64,000 nt of DNA, taken from Archivesica marissinica. Lineage: Eukaryota > Mollusca > Bivalvia > Venerida > Vesicomyidae. The stretch is from positions 16,951,489 through 17,015,488 of the forward strand of contig CM026386.1 of assembly GCA_014843695.1 (NCBI GenBank). The letters are read 5' to 3'. Position 1 is the stretch's first letter. Every line of letters begins with the position of its first letter. The notes under the pieces are model-generated. The model saw only the letters and a program-made list of their open reading frames with translations. It searched no databases and had not been told where the DNA came from. The translations under genes were made by a program, and so were the position numbers. Shown here one piece after another: positions 22,140-33,498 of this stretch.

Positions 22140-23340
22140 TGTGCCTAAATCATAGCTTATACTGATATATTGTCATAACTAAGTCATGGCTTATACTGAT
22201 ACATTGTCATAACTAAGTCATGGCTTATACTGATACATTGTCATAACTAAGTCATGACTTATACTGATACATTGTCATAACTAAGTCATGGCTTATACTG
22301 ATACATTGTCATAACTAAGTCATGGCTTATACTGATACATTGTCATAACTAAGTCATGGTTTATACTGATATATTGTCATAACTAAGTCATGGCTTATAC
22401 TGATACATTGTCATAACTAAATCATGACTTATACTGATACATTGTCATAACTAAGTCATGGCTTATACTGATACATTCTCATAACTAAGTCATGGTTTAT
22501 ACTGATATATTGTCATAACTAAGTCATGGTTTATACTGATATATTGTCATAACTAAGTCATGGCTTATACTGATACATTATCATAACTAAGTCATGGTTT
22601 ATACTGATATATTGTCATAACTAAGTCATGGCTTATACTGATATATTGTCATAACTAAGTCATGGCTTAAAGAGATATATTGTCATAACTAAGTCACAGG
22701 GTTCATTCTAGGTCAGAATTTTTGGGAGAAGTGAGAAAGCGCGCGATCGCGTCCTTAAATGGTGTTCTTTAATATACTTCTGCAAAATAGGGTTAAAATG
22801 CACAGTACAACCATTAAATACATTTGAATAGAAGGAGTGCTTTATAATGGGCCAGTGTATCTTACTAGACAAAATTTTGTTTGAAAATCGTAAAAACCAA
22901 AAAATAATTTTTTTTTTTAAGGGAGAAGTGGGACAATTTCGCCCACATCGCCCTCTAGAATGATCCCTGAGTCATGGCTTATACTGATATATTGTCATAA
23001 CTAAGTCATGGCTTATTCTGATATATTGTCATAACTAAGTCATGGCTTAGCAATACATTGTCATAGCTAAGTTATGGCTTAGCAATACATTGTCATAGCT
23101 AAGTTTTGGCATAATGTAATACATTTTCATAGCTAAGTTTTGGCATAATGTAATACATTTTCATAGCTAAGTTTTGGCTTAGCGATACATTGTCATAACT
23201 AAGTTTTGGCTTAGCGATACATTTTCATAGCTAAGTTATGGCTTAGCAATACATTGTCATAGCTAAGTTTTGGCTTAGCAATACATTGTCATAGCTAAGT
23301 TTTGGCTTAATGTAATACATTTTCATAGCTAAGTGGTGGC
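22140..23340. repeat. 34 bp minisatellite, interrupted by a MITE
   Basis: Units built on tcatggcttatactgataca and ttgtcataactaag occupy 22140-22696. After the CAG-1 insert the array goes on and changes to 30-32 bp units (tagctaagttttggctta). About 28 copies in total. Intronic. Confidence 0.95.
22697..22969 (-). mobile_element. CAG-1 MITE inserted into the 34 bp array
   Basis: Complete element, cagggttcattctagg to ctagaatgatccctg. Target duplication agtca (22692-22696 and 22970-22974) comes from the array unit, so the neighbouring units provide the empty site. Confidence 0.92.
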
Positions 23341-23349
23341 TTATGGAAT

Positions 23350-24340
23350 CTATCGCCATGATTGGGAGAGAGAAGAGACAATGTGGGTTTATGCGTTTCG
23401 TCCATAGTGTGTGGTTCTGGTCAGTTCCGTTAGAATTCTGCATCATGTGCGGTACTAATGGTTGTTCATTAATTTATTATTGTTCCTACTAGACCAATTA
23501 TCTGTATATCTCATCATTAATTGACCATGTGGCTAAGCTTGACCAGTGTGTATTGATTATAAAGCTACGTAATTCCCCGAGGGGATCCCCACACATAAGT
23601 AGTGATTGGTCACATAATATTGGGCAATCTTAGGTACAACATCACAGGTATATTCAATTAAATCTGTCTGGCTTTTGCCTGTTTACGATAACTTCTTAGA
23701 GGAAGACCAAACTTTATTTTGCTGGTCGAAAATGACTCTTTGAATGTATATTATGTTATATGGAATAAAACATTGTAAAACAAGTGTGTATATTGATCTA
23801 CTACGGTTGGGATGAATACTTCTGTTTGAAAATAAAAACAAAACGTTTTTATAATTCTGAATCAAACGTGTAATTATTTGACATTCTTTCTATAATTATG
23901 ATTTAGCAGTTTGTTTATGTTGGAACAAATCGAAAGAAAAATTTGGATATAATGAACAATAACAAATAAATAGAAATATTGTGTTTAAAGCTGGAATACT
24001 GACTGGATATTTATAGTTATATAGTGTTATAATAGTGTGGACAATGATTTCCAAAACAGCCGTGTTTGCAGGGAACCATTCTGTTATGGATTAAAGCATA
24101 ATTTATTTAATAAATATTATATTTAAAGACAGTGTAATATATACCAGTAAAAGCAGGAAGCAAAACCGTTATATAGTAAAAATTAAAATTAAATTAAAAA
24201 AATTAAAAAACTAGACTGTGACTCAAACTCAAACATTTGATCAGTGGCATGTGTAATAGGGCAATGTATAGTTCCGAAGTTTAGACAAACTGCGAGGTGT
24301 AGCCTACAGATATATCGATTCAAAACGCAAAAAAACATAC
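23350..24340 (+). promoter_or_regulatory. Non-repetitive block upstream of the alternative bZIP exon, candidate promoter
   Basis: About 1 kb with no recognised transposon or tandem repeat, unusual in this window, ending at the ATG at 24341. An in-frame TAG at 24269 closes the frame upstream. I see no convincing TATA box or clock-type D-box. The promoter role is inferred only from the exon it precedes and from the lack of repeats. Confidence 0.35.
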
Positions 24341-24494
24341 ATGGGCGACATGATGGAAAGATTCTTTGAATCTACACGAAACTATTATCAGCCACAGGGC
24401 ATGCTGGGTAGTGTAACAGATTTTACACCAGTAGGTCTAGGAAATGGCGCCCAGAGCTACGCAAGCCCGTACACCAGTTTATCATCTTTATGGG
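24341..24494 (+). CDS. Candidate alternative first exon of the PAR bZIP gene
   Basis: ATG at 24341 opens 51 codons (MGDMMERFFESTRNYYQPQG ... SLSSLW) and the exon ends with a single G at 24494 before a gtaaac donor, phase 1. Spliced to 29997 this gives SLSSLW-V-PDGVSN in frame, a protein of about 156 residues holding the complete bZIP. An in-frame stop at 24269 precedes the ATG. The nearest acceptor-like site (24308-24309) would give phase 2 and could not follow the exon at 13665, so a first exon fits better than an internal one. The sequence is aromatic- and Gly/Ser/Tyr-rich. Family knowledge: PAR bZIP genes commonly use alternative promoters. Transcript evidence is lacking, and it could be a chance open frame. 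Confidence 0.55.
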
Positions 24495-24614
24495 GTAAAC
24501 TAGAAATTTCTGCACAACTCTGTGTTTTTTATCTCTTGCAAATGAATATATTGATAAAATACTACACTGCAGATTTGTTTCTACAAGTTGTAGCAGAATA
24601 GCTCAAATGTCTGA

Positions 24615-25590
24615 TAGCATCTACTAGGGTATCACATCCGGGTCAGTCTGTATCCATCTCGGGGCATCACATCTAGGTCGCTCTGTATCCATCTCTGGGC
24701 ATCACATCCGGGTCGCTCTGTATCCATCTTGGGGTATCACATCCGGGTCAGTCTGTATCCATCTCAGGGTATCACATCCGGGTCAGTCTGTATCCATCTC
24801 AGGGCATCACATCTGGGTCAGTCTGTATCCATCTCGGGGTATCACATCTAGGTCACTCTGTATCCATCTCGGGGTATCACATCTAGGTCGCTCTGTATCC
24901 ATCTCGAGGCATCACATCCGGGTCACTCTGTATCCATCTTGGGGTATCACATCTAGGTCAGTCTGTATCCATCTCAGGGTATCACATCCGGGTCAGTCTG
25001 TATCCATCTTGGGGTATCACATCTAGGTCAGTCTGTATCCATCTCGGGGTATCACATCCGGGTCAGTCTGTATCCATCTCAGGGTATTACATCTGGGTCA
25101 GTCTGTATCCATCTCGGGGTATCACATCTAGGTCAGTCTGTATCCATCTCGGGGTATCACATCTAGGTCAGTCTGTATCCATCTCGGGGTATCACATCTG
25201 GGTCAGTCTGTATCCATCTTGGGGTATCACATCTAGGTCAGTCTGTATCCATCTCAGGGTATCACATCTAGGTCAGTCTGTATCCATCTTGGGGTATCAC
25301 ATCTAGGTCAGTCTGTATCCATCTCAGGGTATCACATCTAGGTCAGTCTGTATCCATCTCGGGGCATCACATCTAGGTCAGTCTGTATCCATCTCGGGGT
25401 ATCACATCTAGGTCGCTCTGTATCCATCTCAGGGTATCACATCAAGGTCAGTCTGTATCCATCTCGGGGCATCACATCTAGGTCGCTCTGTATCCATCTC
25501 GGGGCATCACATCTAGGTCGCTCTGTATCCATCTCGGGGCATCACATCTAGGTCAGTCTGTATCCATCTCAGGGTAACGCATCCGGGTCT
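24615..25590. repeat. 34 bp minisatellite in the bZIP intron
   Basis: About 28 copies of ggtatcacatctaggtcagt plus ctgtatccatctcg. Variable positions are mostly ctagg/ccggg, cag/cgc and cggg/caggg. It begins only about 120 bases after the alternative exon's donor site. Confidence 0.96.
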
Positions 25591-25716
25591 CTCATCTCAG
25601 AGTGTATTGTGAATTTGCGACCCTGTACAGCAAATTGTCCTAGCTACTAGTACTGGTAAATAATATCAAATTTTGATTTATTATTTATTTATTTATCATC
25701 GTCACTTCCTGGTTAG

Positions 25717-25937
25717 TTTATACAAATTTATTTTAGCTCGATTGCGAAACAAGTTCTTACAACTTATATTAATCACTCTCGAGACCACATTCCTGATGGA
25801 ATCCATTACCACAAGGGAGAGCGAAGAGGCATTGTTGAATTTAAATGCCTTGCCTACGGGCACAATTGTAATGGCTCCAGCGGGGCTCAAACTCTGGGCT
25901 TTTCACCCCTGAAGCGACATGCTTCCACTGCGTTAAC
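25717..25937 (-). mobile_element. SINE-C
   Basis: Reverse copy with tail tacaaatttattttagctcg, body and head (ggggctcaaactctggg). Confidence 0.85.
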
Positions 25938-26022
25938 TGGGGCGATGCCTCCAGAAGTGTATTTAGTCATTTTATTTTTTGGAGGAGTACAGAAGGCGCT
26001 CCGTTTCTTAAAATATCTGATT

Positions 26023-26187
26023 ATGTAACAACACCTTTCCTGGGCAGGCTCCAACAGTTAACCAGTACTTGGTGCACCAACCTCCGTAAAAAAACTGCCA
26101 ACGTTTTCATATAAATGAGGGACTCGAACCAGTGACCATCAGTGATGATAGGTTACAGTGGTATACAAGTCAGCAACCGTAACCTTT
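26023..26187 (-). mobile_element. SINE-B, partial
   Basis: Reverse copy from acaacacctttcctgggcag through the B-box (gactcgaaccagtgacc) to the variable region. The 3' body and the extreme 5' end are missing. Confidence 0.8.
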
Positions 26188-26339
26188 CATTGAATCAAGT
26201 TTATATATTATAAAGCATCATTTTGACCTTCATGCCCATGTACAACATTGGATGACACGCATAATATAGTCCTAAATTTCAATTAGATTTATTTACATAA
26301 TTCTGTGCAATATTTGTGCAACTTAGGACAATAAATACC

Positions 26340-26485
26340 TAGAGAACTATTGTTGACTATACCATACAGCCAGTAACCAGACTGGTCACATGCAATTGTT
26401 GACTGCACTACATATTCAGTAACCAGACTGGTCATAGGGTCATTGTTGACTGCACCACACAGCCAGTAACCAGACTGGTTATGCA
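26340..26485. repeat. Short tandem repeat, three copies
   Basis: Three diverged units of 55-60 bp with cagtaaccagactggt and attgttgactgcac. Confidence 0.85.
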
Positions 26486-26700
26486 ACTGTGAATAAACAA
26501 ATCATTATTACAAAGAAGCATTGATTCAATAATCATGGTTATATAGGAGTATAAGAAAACATAATACTAGACTGGTTATCACATGGTAAATAAATATTGG
26601 TATATCTGCTTAGAGATTGATCGAAAGGTTATTCAGTGCATTGCACAGGTAGTCAATTTCATAGAGGGGAATGCCGATGGATATCTTTAACACTTTCCCT

Positions 26701-28920
26701 CATAGAAGCATCTCTTGACGCCATTAACAATACGACATACATTAACCCTTTCCCTCATAGAAGCACCTCTTGATGCCATTACCAATACGACATACATTAA
26801 CACTTTCCCTCATAGAAGTATCTCTTGACGCTATTGCCAATACGACATACATTGACCCTTTCCCTCATAGAAGTATCTCTTGATGCCATTACCAATACCA
26901 CATACATTGACCCTTTCCCTCATAGAAGTATCTCTTGATGCCATTACCAATACCACATACATTGACCCTTTCCCTCATAGAAGCACCCCTTGACGCTATT
27001 GCCAATATGACATACATTGACCCTTTCCCTCATAGAAGTATCTCTTGATGCCATTACCAATACCACATACATTGACCCTTTCCCTCATAGAAGTATCTCT
27101 TGATGCCATTACCAATACCACATACATTGACCCTTTCCCTCATAGAAGCACCCCTTGACGCTATTGCCAATATGACATACATTGACCCTTTCCCTCATAG
27201 AAGTATCTCTTGATGCCATTACCAATACCACATACATTGACCCTTTCCCTCATAGAAGTATCTCTTGATGCCATTACCAATACCACATACATTGACCCTT
27301 TCCCTCATAGAAGCACCCCTTGACGCTATTACCAATACGACATACATTAACCCTTTCCCTCATAGAAGCACCTCTTGACACCATTACCAATACGACGTAC
27401 ATTAACCCTTTCCCTCATAGAAGCACCTCTTGACACCATTACCAATATGACATACATTAACCCTTTCCCCTCATAGAAGCACCTCTTGAAACCATTACCA
27501 ATACGACATACATTGACCCTTTCCCTCATTGAAGCACCTCTTGACACCATTACCAATACGACATACATTGACAATGTAGTAGCCAAACCAATGTTCGTAA
27601 ACCCTTTCCCTCATAGAAGCACCTCTTGACGCCATTACCAATACGACATACATTAACCCTTTCCCTCATAGAAGCACCTCTTGACACCATTACCAATATG
27701 ACATACATTAACACTTTCCCTCATAGAAGCACCTCTTGACACCATTACCAATATGACATACATTAACACTTTCCCTCATAGAAGCACCTCTTGACGCCAT
27801 TACCAATACGACATACATTAACCCTTTCCCTCATAGAAGCATCCTCTTGATGCCATTACCAATACGACATACATTAACCCTTTCCCTCATAGAAGCACCT
27901 CTTGACACCATTACCAATAAGACATACATTAACCCTTTCCCTCATAGAAGCACCTCTTGACGCCATTACCAATATGACATACATTAACACTTTCCCTCAT
28001 AGAAGCACCTCTTGACGCCATTACCAATACGACATACATTAACACTTTCCCTCATAGAAGCACCTCTTGACGCCATTACCAATACGACATACATTAACCC
28101 TTTCCCTCATAGAAGCACCTCTTGACGCCATTACCAATACGACATACATTAACCCTTTCCCTCATAGAAGCACCTCTTGACGCCATTACCAATACGACGT
28201 ACATTAACCCTTTCCCTCATAGAAGCACCTCTTGACGCCATTACCAATACGACGTACATTAACCCTTTCCCTCATAGAAGCACCTCTTGACGCCATTACC
28301 AATACGACATACATTAACCCTTTCCCTCATAGAAGCACCTCTTGACGCCATTACCAATACGACATACATTAACCCTTTCCCTCATAGAAGCACCTCTTGA
28401 CGCCATTACCAATACGACATACATTAACCCTTTCCCTCATAGAAGCACCTCTTGACACCATTACCAATACGACTACATTAACCCTTTCCCTCATAGAAGC
28501 ACCTCTTGACACCATTACCAATACGACGTACATTAACCCTTTCCCTCATAGAAGCACCTCTTGACACCATTACCAATACGACGTACATTAACCCTTTCCC
28601 TCATAGAAGCACCTCTTGACTCCATTACCAATACGATGTACATTAACCCTTTCCCTCATAGAAGCACCTCTTGACACCATTACCAATACGACATACATTA
28701 ACCCTTTCCCCTCATAGAAACACCTCTTGACACCATTACCAATACAACATACATTAACCCTTTCCCCCATAGAAGCACCTCTTGACACCATTACCAATAC
28801 GACATACATTAACCCTTTCCCCTCATAGAAGCACCTCTTGACGCCATTACCAATACAACATACATTAACCCTTTCCCCCATAGAAGCACCTCTTGACACC
28901 ATTACCAATACCACATACAT
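26701..28920. repeat. 55 bp minisatellite made of the TTAA-4 left terminus
   Basis: About 40 units of ttaaccctttccctcataga, agcacctcttgacgccatta, ccaatacgacataca. Every unit contains the transposon terminus and its TTAA. At about 27570 a single unit is followed by cattgacaatgtagtagcc, the next part of the MITE, so the amplified block was itself duplicated with some flanking sequence. Confidence 0.96.
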
Positions 28921-28974
28921 GTCAATGTAGTAGTCAGGCCAATTTTCATAATAAAGGCTAGAATCTCATGTTGG

Positions 28975-29233
28975 TCCGCCTCCGTGGTCGAGTGGTTAAG
29001 GTCGCTGACTTGTATGCCACTGTAACCTATCATCACTGATGGTCACAGGTTCGAACCCCGCTCAGGCCATGTCTCATTTATATGAAAAAGTTGGCAGTTT
29101 CTTAGAGTGGTTGGTGCACCCAAGTACTGGTTAACCTCTGGAGCCTGCACAGGAAAGGTGTTGTTAGGTAAACTGCCCACCGGCGATATAGCCCAAAATG
29201 GTGCAAGCGTAAAACCCGAAATATAACATAACA
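28975..29233 (+). mobile_element. SINE-B with 12 bp target duplication
   Basis: Complete copy with A-box, B-box ggttcgaaccccgc and tail gaaatataacataa. agaatctcatgt repeats on each side. It interrupts the TTAA-4 element. Confidence 0.9.
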
Positions 29234-29410
29234 TAAGAATCTCATGTAGTCCCAGTAATATCTATGGAGGTGGGATTGATATGGTGACTACTTATCCACT
29301 GCATGATAGCTAAATGGCTGTCGTTTGTATGGAGATATAATAGTATATTAACCTAAATCTCTATGTAGGAAAGGGTTAATACAATTAGCAAACAATATCA
29401 TGCTTATTAA

Positions 29411-29617
29411 CCCATTCAATATGACAGACCTCTAAATATGTTTGTGTAGATACAGATGAGCGGGCTCATAACAAGCCGTCTAATCAGGGTCTGCACTTTT
29501 TGCTAGTAATTTTACTATTTTTAGTAACAATTAACCATTTTGATATAAATGAACTAATCCAAATGGTCTAAACATATCATGGACCAGTCCATTCTCAGTT
29601 ACTTAGTGTTGAATGGG
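29411..29617 (-). mobile_element. TTAA-1 MITE
   Basis: Begins at ttaacccattcaatatgac. The right end gaatgggtcaac has a mutated TTAA. Hairpin core gagcgggctcataacaagcc. Confidence 0.8.
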
Positions 29618-29727
29618 TCAACTTAATACGATCCAAAAGGGATTCGAATAAATTACTATGTAACTTTTTTCCCAATCCTAACTGAGCAATTCCTATGATA
29701 TGAACCATTCTTGAATAAAATATTGTT

Positions 29728-29920
29728 TGTGTGTGTGTTTTACGTTTATTTATCGTCGCTACCGGTTACCCATATGAGCGACGTGTAAAACACCGACACA
29801 AGACCTCGGTTTAACGTCCCATCTGAAAGACTGTGAATTTTATTAGGGTCAGACGGGAGATCGAACATGCGATCCCTGGATTACCAATCCAGCATGTTAC
29901 CACTGGACTCAGATCCGTCT
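29728..29920 (-). mobile_element. SINE-A with tRNA-Thr-like head
   Basis: Reverse copy: tail tacgtttatttatcgtcgct, a shortened body, and the head (ctggattaccaatccagc, the anticodon arm). It lies about 75 bases before the bZIP terminal exon. Confidence 0.85.
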
Positions 29921-29996
29921 GTTAAATATTGTTTAAACTAATACAATCCTATAATATTACATAATAAATTCAAACGGAATTTTAATTTACTTTCAG

Positions 29997-30313
29997 TTCC
30001 TGATGGAGTTTCAAATCCCACTTTAGCGCGGGCCCTGGCAGCGGTAAATCAGGGCCAGAAACGACCGCGTAGCGAAAAGAAAGCCATACCAGACAACGCA
30101 AAGGACGACAAATATTTTGAACGGCGGAAAAGAAACAACAATGCTGCAAAGAAGTCGCGAGACGCGAGAAAGTCGAGAGAAGATGAAATTGCAATTCGAG
30201 CGAGTTTTCTAGAAAAAGAAAATGCCATTTTACGAGCGCAAGTAACCACGTTGCGTGAAGAGGCAAATTCATTACGGCAGTTACTGTTGCAAAAACGGGC
30301 TTCGAGACATTAA
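29997..30313 (+). CDS. PAR/CES-2-like bZIP transcription factor, terminal exon (complete bZIP domain)
   Basis: The exon follows the acceptor ttactttcag; two bases complete a Val codon, then 104 codons run to TAA at 30311-30313. Order: linker (PDGVSNPTLARALAAV), a basic extension KRPRSEKKAIPD, the DNA-contacting basic region (RRKRNNNAAKKSRDARKSRE, with the N..AA..SR pattern), and a zipper (FLEKENAILRAQVTTLREEA, heptad Leu/Ile spacing), ending QKRASRH. The signature IPDNAKDDKYFERR and SRDARK identifies the PAR group (DBP/HLF/TEF, CES-2, Giant-like). Members bind DNA as dimers at TTAYGTAA-type sites in the nucleus and act in development, cell survival and circadian output. There is no in-frame Met, so it must be spliced to upstream exons. 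All candidate upstream exons end in phase 1, matching this acceptor. Confidence 0.95.
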
Positions 30314-30398
30314 CAGTTACTCTTGACACAAAATCACCAGCAATGGAAGGAACTTGTTGTTTGTTTTACATTTTTAATCCATGACCTTTGACTGTCAT

Positions 30399-30412
30399 TT
30401 GACCTTGGTCAA
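30399..30412. promoter_or_regulatory. Perfect palindrome ttgaccttggtcaa after the bZIP stop
   Basis: A 14-base palindrome of two tgacc half-sites, with two more aaggtca half-sites within the next 65 bases. It resembles nuclear receptor half-sites. It lies about 90 bases after the stop, presumably in the 3' untranslated region or flank. Chance is possible. Confidence 0.3.
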
Positions 30413-30562
30413 GGACAGATGAGACAAGGTCACTTGACTGAGGTGAAGGTCACTTACTGCCAGTAGCAGCTGGTTGCTACAGTGATAAACATTTTATTGA
30501 TATTTCTTGTTGATACGTTTGTTTTTGTGCTATGTTTGATGTTTTTTTGTTTATATTTTACC

Positions 30563-31581
30563 TAAAGATGGCAACGAATAGCAATTTTGATACTCGAGTA
30601 CTCGGACACAGTTCCAATCGAGTACTCGGAAATGATCATTTGATTTTTGGGATTGTATGTTTGATCTAATTTCAGATATTTGGTAAGTATTTCGGATGAG
30701 GCCTGTCCGAAAACTGATGCTAAATTATCTTATTGCGTTATGTGATAAAACTTAACCCGGGGAAATGAAACATACAGGGTTCCCACTGTTGGTCGCCAAT
30801 GGCGCCAATTGCGACAAAAAACAAATATTGGCGGTAAATTTTGTGAATTGGCGAAGATATTTGGCACAAGGTTTTTTTTTCTGGCACATACATGGCTTCA
30901 AATATTTATTTGTGAACTATATGGCTCTTTGTTGGCTCCAAGTTTTTTAAATTGGCTCCAGTGTTTTTCAATTGGCTACAGAAGTGGTGCAGATAAACAT
31001 TCAGACAGAGGGAACCCTGAACATACCTTTATTCAGTTTATTCAACTTTAATGAGATAATTATTAAAAAAACATATAACGTTTATAAACAGTCTCCTCTG
31101 TTGACAGACGAGGCATGTCCGTAAATGGACTGCATCTGCAAAATGGAACAGCGTAGCATAAATCACAGACACTTTGTTTTAGATCCCCAAGCATCTGATG
31201 GTATTTTAATATTAAAGTGGTAGCTACGACCTTTGTTTAATCTCACGTCATAATTAACCCTGTTTTCTTCTAATTAAGCGATCAGAAGATATACGCAGTA
31301 CAACCACCTGCCAATAATGTCAAGCTGTTTATTGAAAGAATACCCGTAAACAATGATTATTTTCACACTTACGGTCCAGCGTGTGGATTATTGGCCCCCG
31401 GATATTGTCCCAGATTAAGAAAATTACTGTTTATTGAAAATTGAAAGGAACAATTTGCGATTATTTGCATCTGATGACACAGACTATTTTTTTCAGCCAA
31501 ATTTTTTTTAGCACATTTTTACGAATATATATTGCTATTCATTACTCGGGACTTTTTTCCGAGAACTCGTTGCCATCCTTA
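30563..31581 (+). mobile_element. hAT-like non-autonomous element (hAT-2)
   Basis: Inverted ends taaagatggcaacga and tcgttgccatcctta. A perfect 8 bp target duplication attttacc lies at 30555-30562 and 31582-31589. Subterminal palindromes are gatactcgagtactcgg at left and ctcgggactt at right. It contains a nested CAG-2 MITE. No transposase frame is seen. It begins 250 bases after the bZIP stop codon and may lie inside the transcript. Confidence 0.88.
30775..31019 (+). mobile_element. CAG-2 MITE nested in hAT-2, 6 bp target duplication
   Basis: Ends cagggttccc and gggaaccctg. Direct repeat aacata at 30769-30774 and 31020-31025. Interior as in the copy at 3599. Confidence 0.92.
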
Positions 31582-31589
31582 ATTTTACC

Positions 31590-32114
31590 ATACCATAACC
31601 ATTTTAACGACTCAAGTTTTACTCAGGAACGCATTGTACATCGGTTACACCATTTATTAGTTATGGGGAATAATCGTATTTATTGTATATCAGGTGAAAG
31701 AAAAATATTTTAGTCACTTAGTTTTTTATCAGGGACATTTGAATGATTTTTGTCATTGTTAAAATTTATTTCATTGGAGGTGATATTTCATTTTTTTATG
31801 TTGTAAGAGGCAGCAATAGGGGGCTGGGGTGATTATTGTACGGTAACTGGCTTAACTGGTATTCCAGTAGGGATATCGATACTGGTTCTCTGTTTCATAT
31901 TATTTCTCTTCGTTCTCTGTTTTGTTTATTTTTATTGCAAATCCAGCATCTGTAGCCATATTTGGCACTAAAGTCTGTCCTGCCTAATTTATTGAACTCG
32001 GAACTAGCTTTTCATTTATTCAAATTAATTTACAGTGAAATAAGGTTTTTGAGTTCATTATCTCCAGGATTAGTTTTTATTGGTAGACTCCTGGCGTCGT
32101 AATTCAAAAGTGAA
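31590..32114. other. No gene or repeat recognised
   Basis: AT-rich sequence downstream of hAT-2. It could include the end of the bZIP transcript, but I see no clear AATAAA signal assignable to it. Confidence 0.4.
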
Positions 32115-32118
32115 TTAA

Positions 32119-32318
32119 CCCATTCAATACCAAGTAACTGACATGGACTGGTGCATGATATTTTTAGACCAATAAATGAATAAGAAAATTACATTTGGAC
32201 CAGTTCATTTATCAAAATGGGTAATTTTGTCTAAAAATAGTTTACTGGCAAAAAGTGCAGATCCTGATGAGATCTACTTTTTTTGTAAGCCTATTTAGAG
32301 GTATGTAGTATTGAAAGG
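32119..32318 (+). mobile_element. TTAA-1 MITE
   Basis: Starts at ttaacccattcaataccaag and ends attgaaaggttaa. The central hairpin is shortened. Confidence 0.82.
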
Positions 32319-32533
32319 TTAATTTTCCCTGTTACTTATTGCCTATTGTGTATTTCGATGGTGGACATGCTTTATAAGTCCTATAGTATATTGTACTACT
32401 GTACAATCTTAACACGCTCACATAGAGACGTAAACTTATATGCTAGCTAGCCTAGGGTATTTCCACTCCTATCCTTGCCATTTACCAACAACCATAATCA
32501 ATTTGGGCTACAGCTGTACCTTGTATATTGTGT

Positions 32534-32722
32534 AGCGTCCGTGGTCCAATGGTAGAGCGTCGGATTTGGAATCGAACGGTCCGGTTCGATACTCAGTCAG
32601 GCCACGTATGTAGTGTCATTGAGCAAGGCACCTCGCACACATTGCTTAGTACTGGTTAACCGTTATGGTCGGCTAAGCATGCCCAGGAAAACATGTCTAG
32701 GTCCCCGCTAGGGGTTTGACAT
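32534..32722 (+). mobile_element. SINE-E, tRNA-like head
   Basis: The head has gtggtccaatggtagagcg (A-box like), a poorly paired tttgg anticodon loop, and ccggttcgatac (B-box like). The body is tgagcaaggcacctcgcaca and gctaggggtttgacatta. The tail phrase recurs at about 47268. The weak anticodon stem argues against a real tRNA gene. Confidence 0.65.
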
Positions 32723-32726
32723 TAAC

Positions 32727-32958
32727 CCTTTCAACACCACAGACCTCTAAATAGGCTTACAAAAAGTGTAGATCCAGATGAGCCGGCTCGTGACGAGCCG
32801 TCTCATCAGGATCTGCACTTTTTGCCAGTGATATGACTATTTTTAGACATAATTACCCATTTTGATAAATGAACTTGTCCAAATGTGATTTTCTGATTCA
32901 TTTATTGATTTATGAATATCATGGACCAGTCCATGTGAGTTACTTGGTGTTGAATGGG
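32727..32958 (-). mobile_element. TTAA-1 MITE
   Basis: TTAA on both sides (32723-32726, 32959-32962). Ends ccctttcaacaccac and gtgttgaatggg. Near-perfect internal hairpin around gagccggctcgtgacgagcc. Confidence 0.88.
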
Positions 32959-32969
32959 TTAATGGTACA

Positions 32970-33498
32970 TACATACATACATATTGTGATAGATATGCTG
33001 AATTGCATGTGTTGTATATTTAAGAAATAATATTTGTCTTTCCGTTGTTTGTTGGCGAATAAAACATGGTTTGGAGTTCTGACAACTAGGAAATAACCAC
33101 ACAGGCCATAGGCCTAAGTGGTTAATTACGACGCTCAGAACGACTATATTATTTGACTTTAAATAACTTATATACAAATATTATTTCGATTCCAACATTA
33201 CCAAACTATCTAAAAAGCGCAAAAAAATGTTTGGTGTTATTTTTTTTAGAAAGCCGCATAATTATTATGAATTATTATCACAAAATTACAAAACTGACGT
33301 CACGTTTGACATCACACGCAAAGCCATGTTTTTTAATTGTAGATTGAACAACGGTAAATTCCTTTTTTATGCGTATACAGACAATATGCCGAGCCATGTT
33401 GGAATATACCGTAGTTGATGTTCATAACACGCCTTATTATTGCTCATGCAGTCGGAGGCAGCAAACTTGTTTAGAAACGAAACATTTATCATAACGGT
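32970..33498. other. AT-rich sequence with one fold-back fragment
   Basis: Around 33000-33110 the phrases aaataatatttgtctttccg and gaataaaacatggtttgg match the fold-back elements near 40185 and 46845. No gene seen. Confidence 0.45.

Larger units (their letters stand above)
26701..29375 (+). mobile_element. TTAA-4 MITE inflated by tandem copies of its left end
   Basis: TTAA at 26697-26700 and 29376-29379 bracket a 2.7 kb element. Its left end (ccctttccctcatagaagc, gacgccattaccaat) is repeated about 40 times. A single right end follows (ctatggaggtgggattgat ... ctctatgtaggaaaggg) after a SINE-B insertion at 28975. Compare 4603-5632, where the right end is amplified instead, and the compact copy at 54359. 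Confidence 0.82.

Noticed and set aside
32534..32610. Functional tRNA (Pro/Gln-like) gene
   Set aside because: The anticodon stem has several mismatches and a SINE body follows directly.
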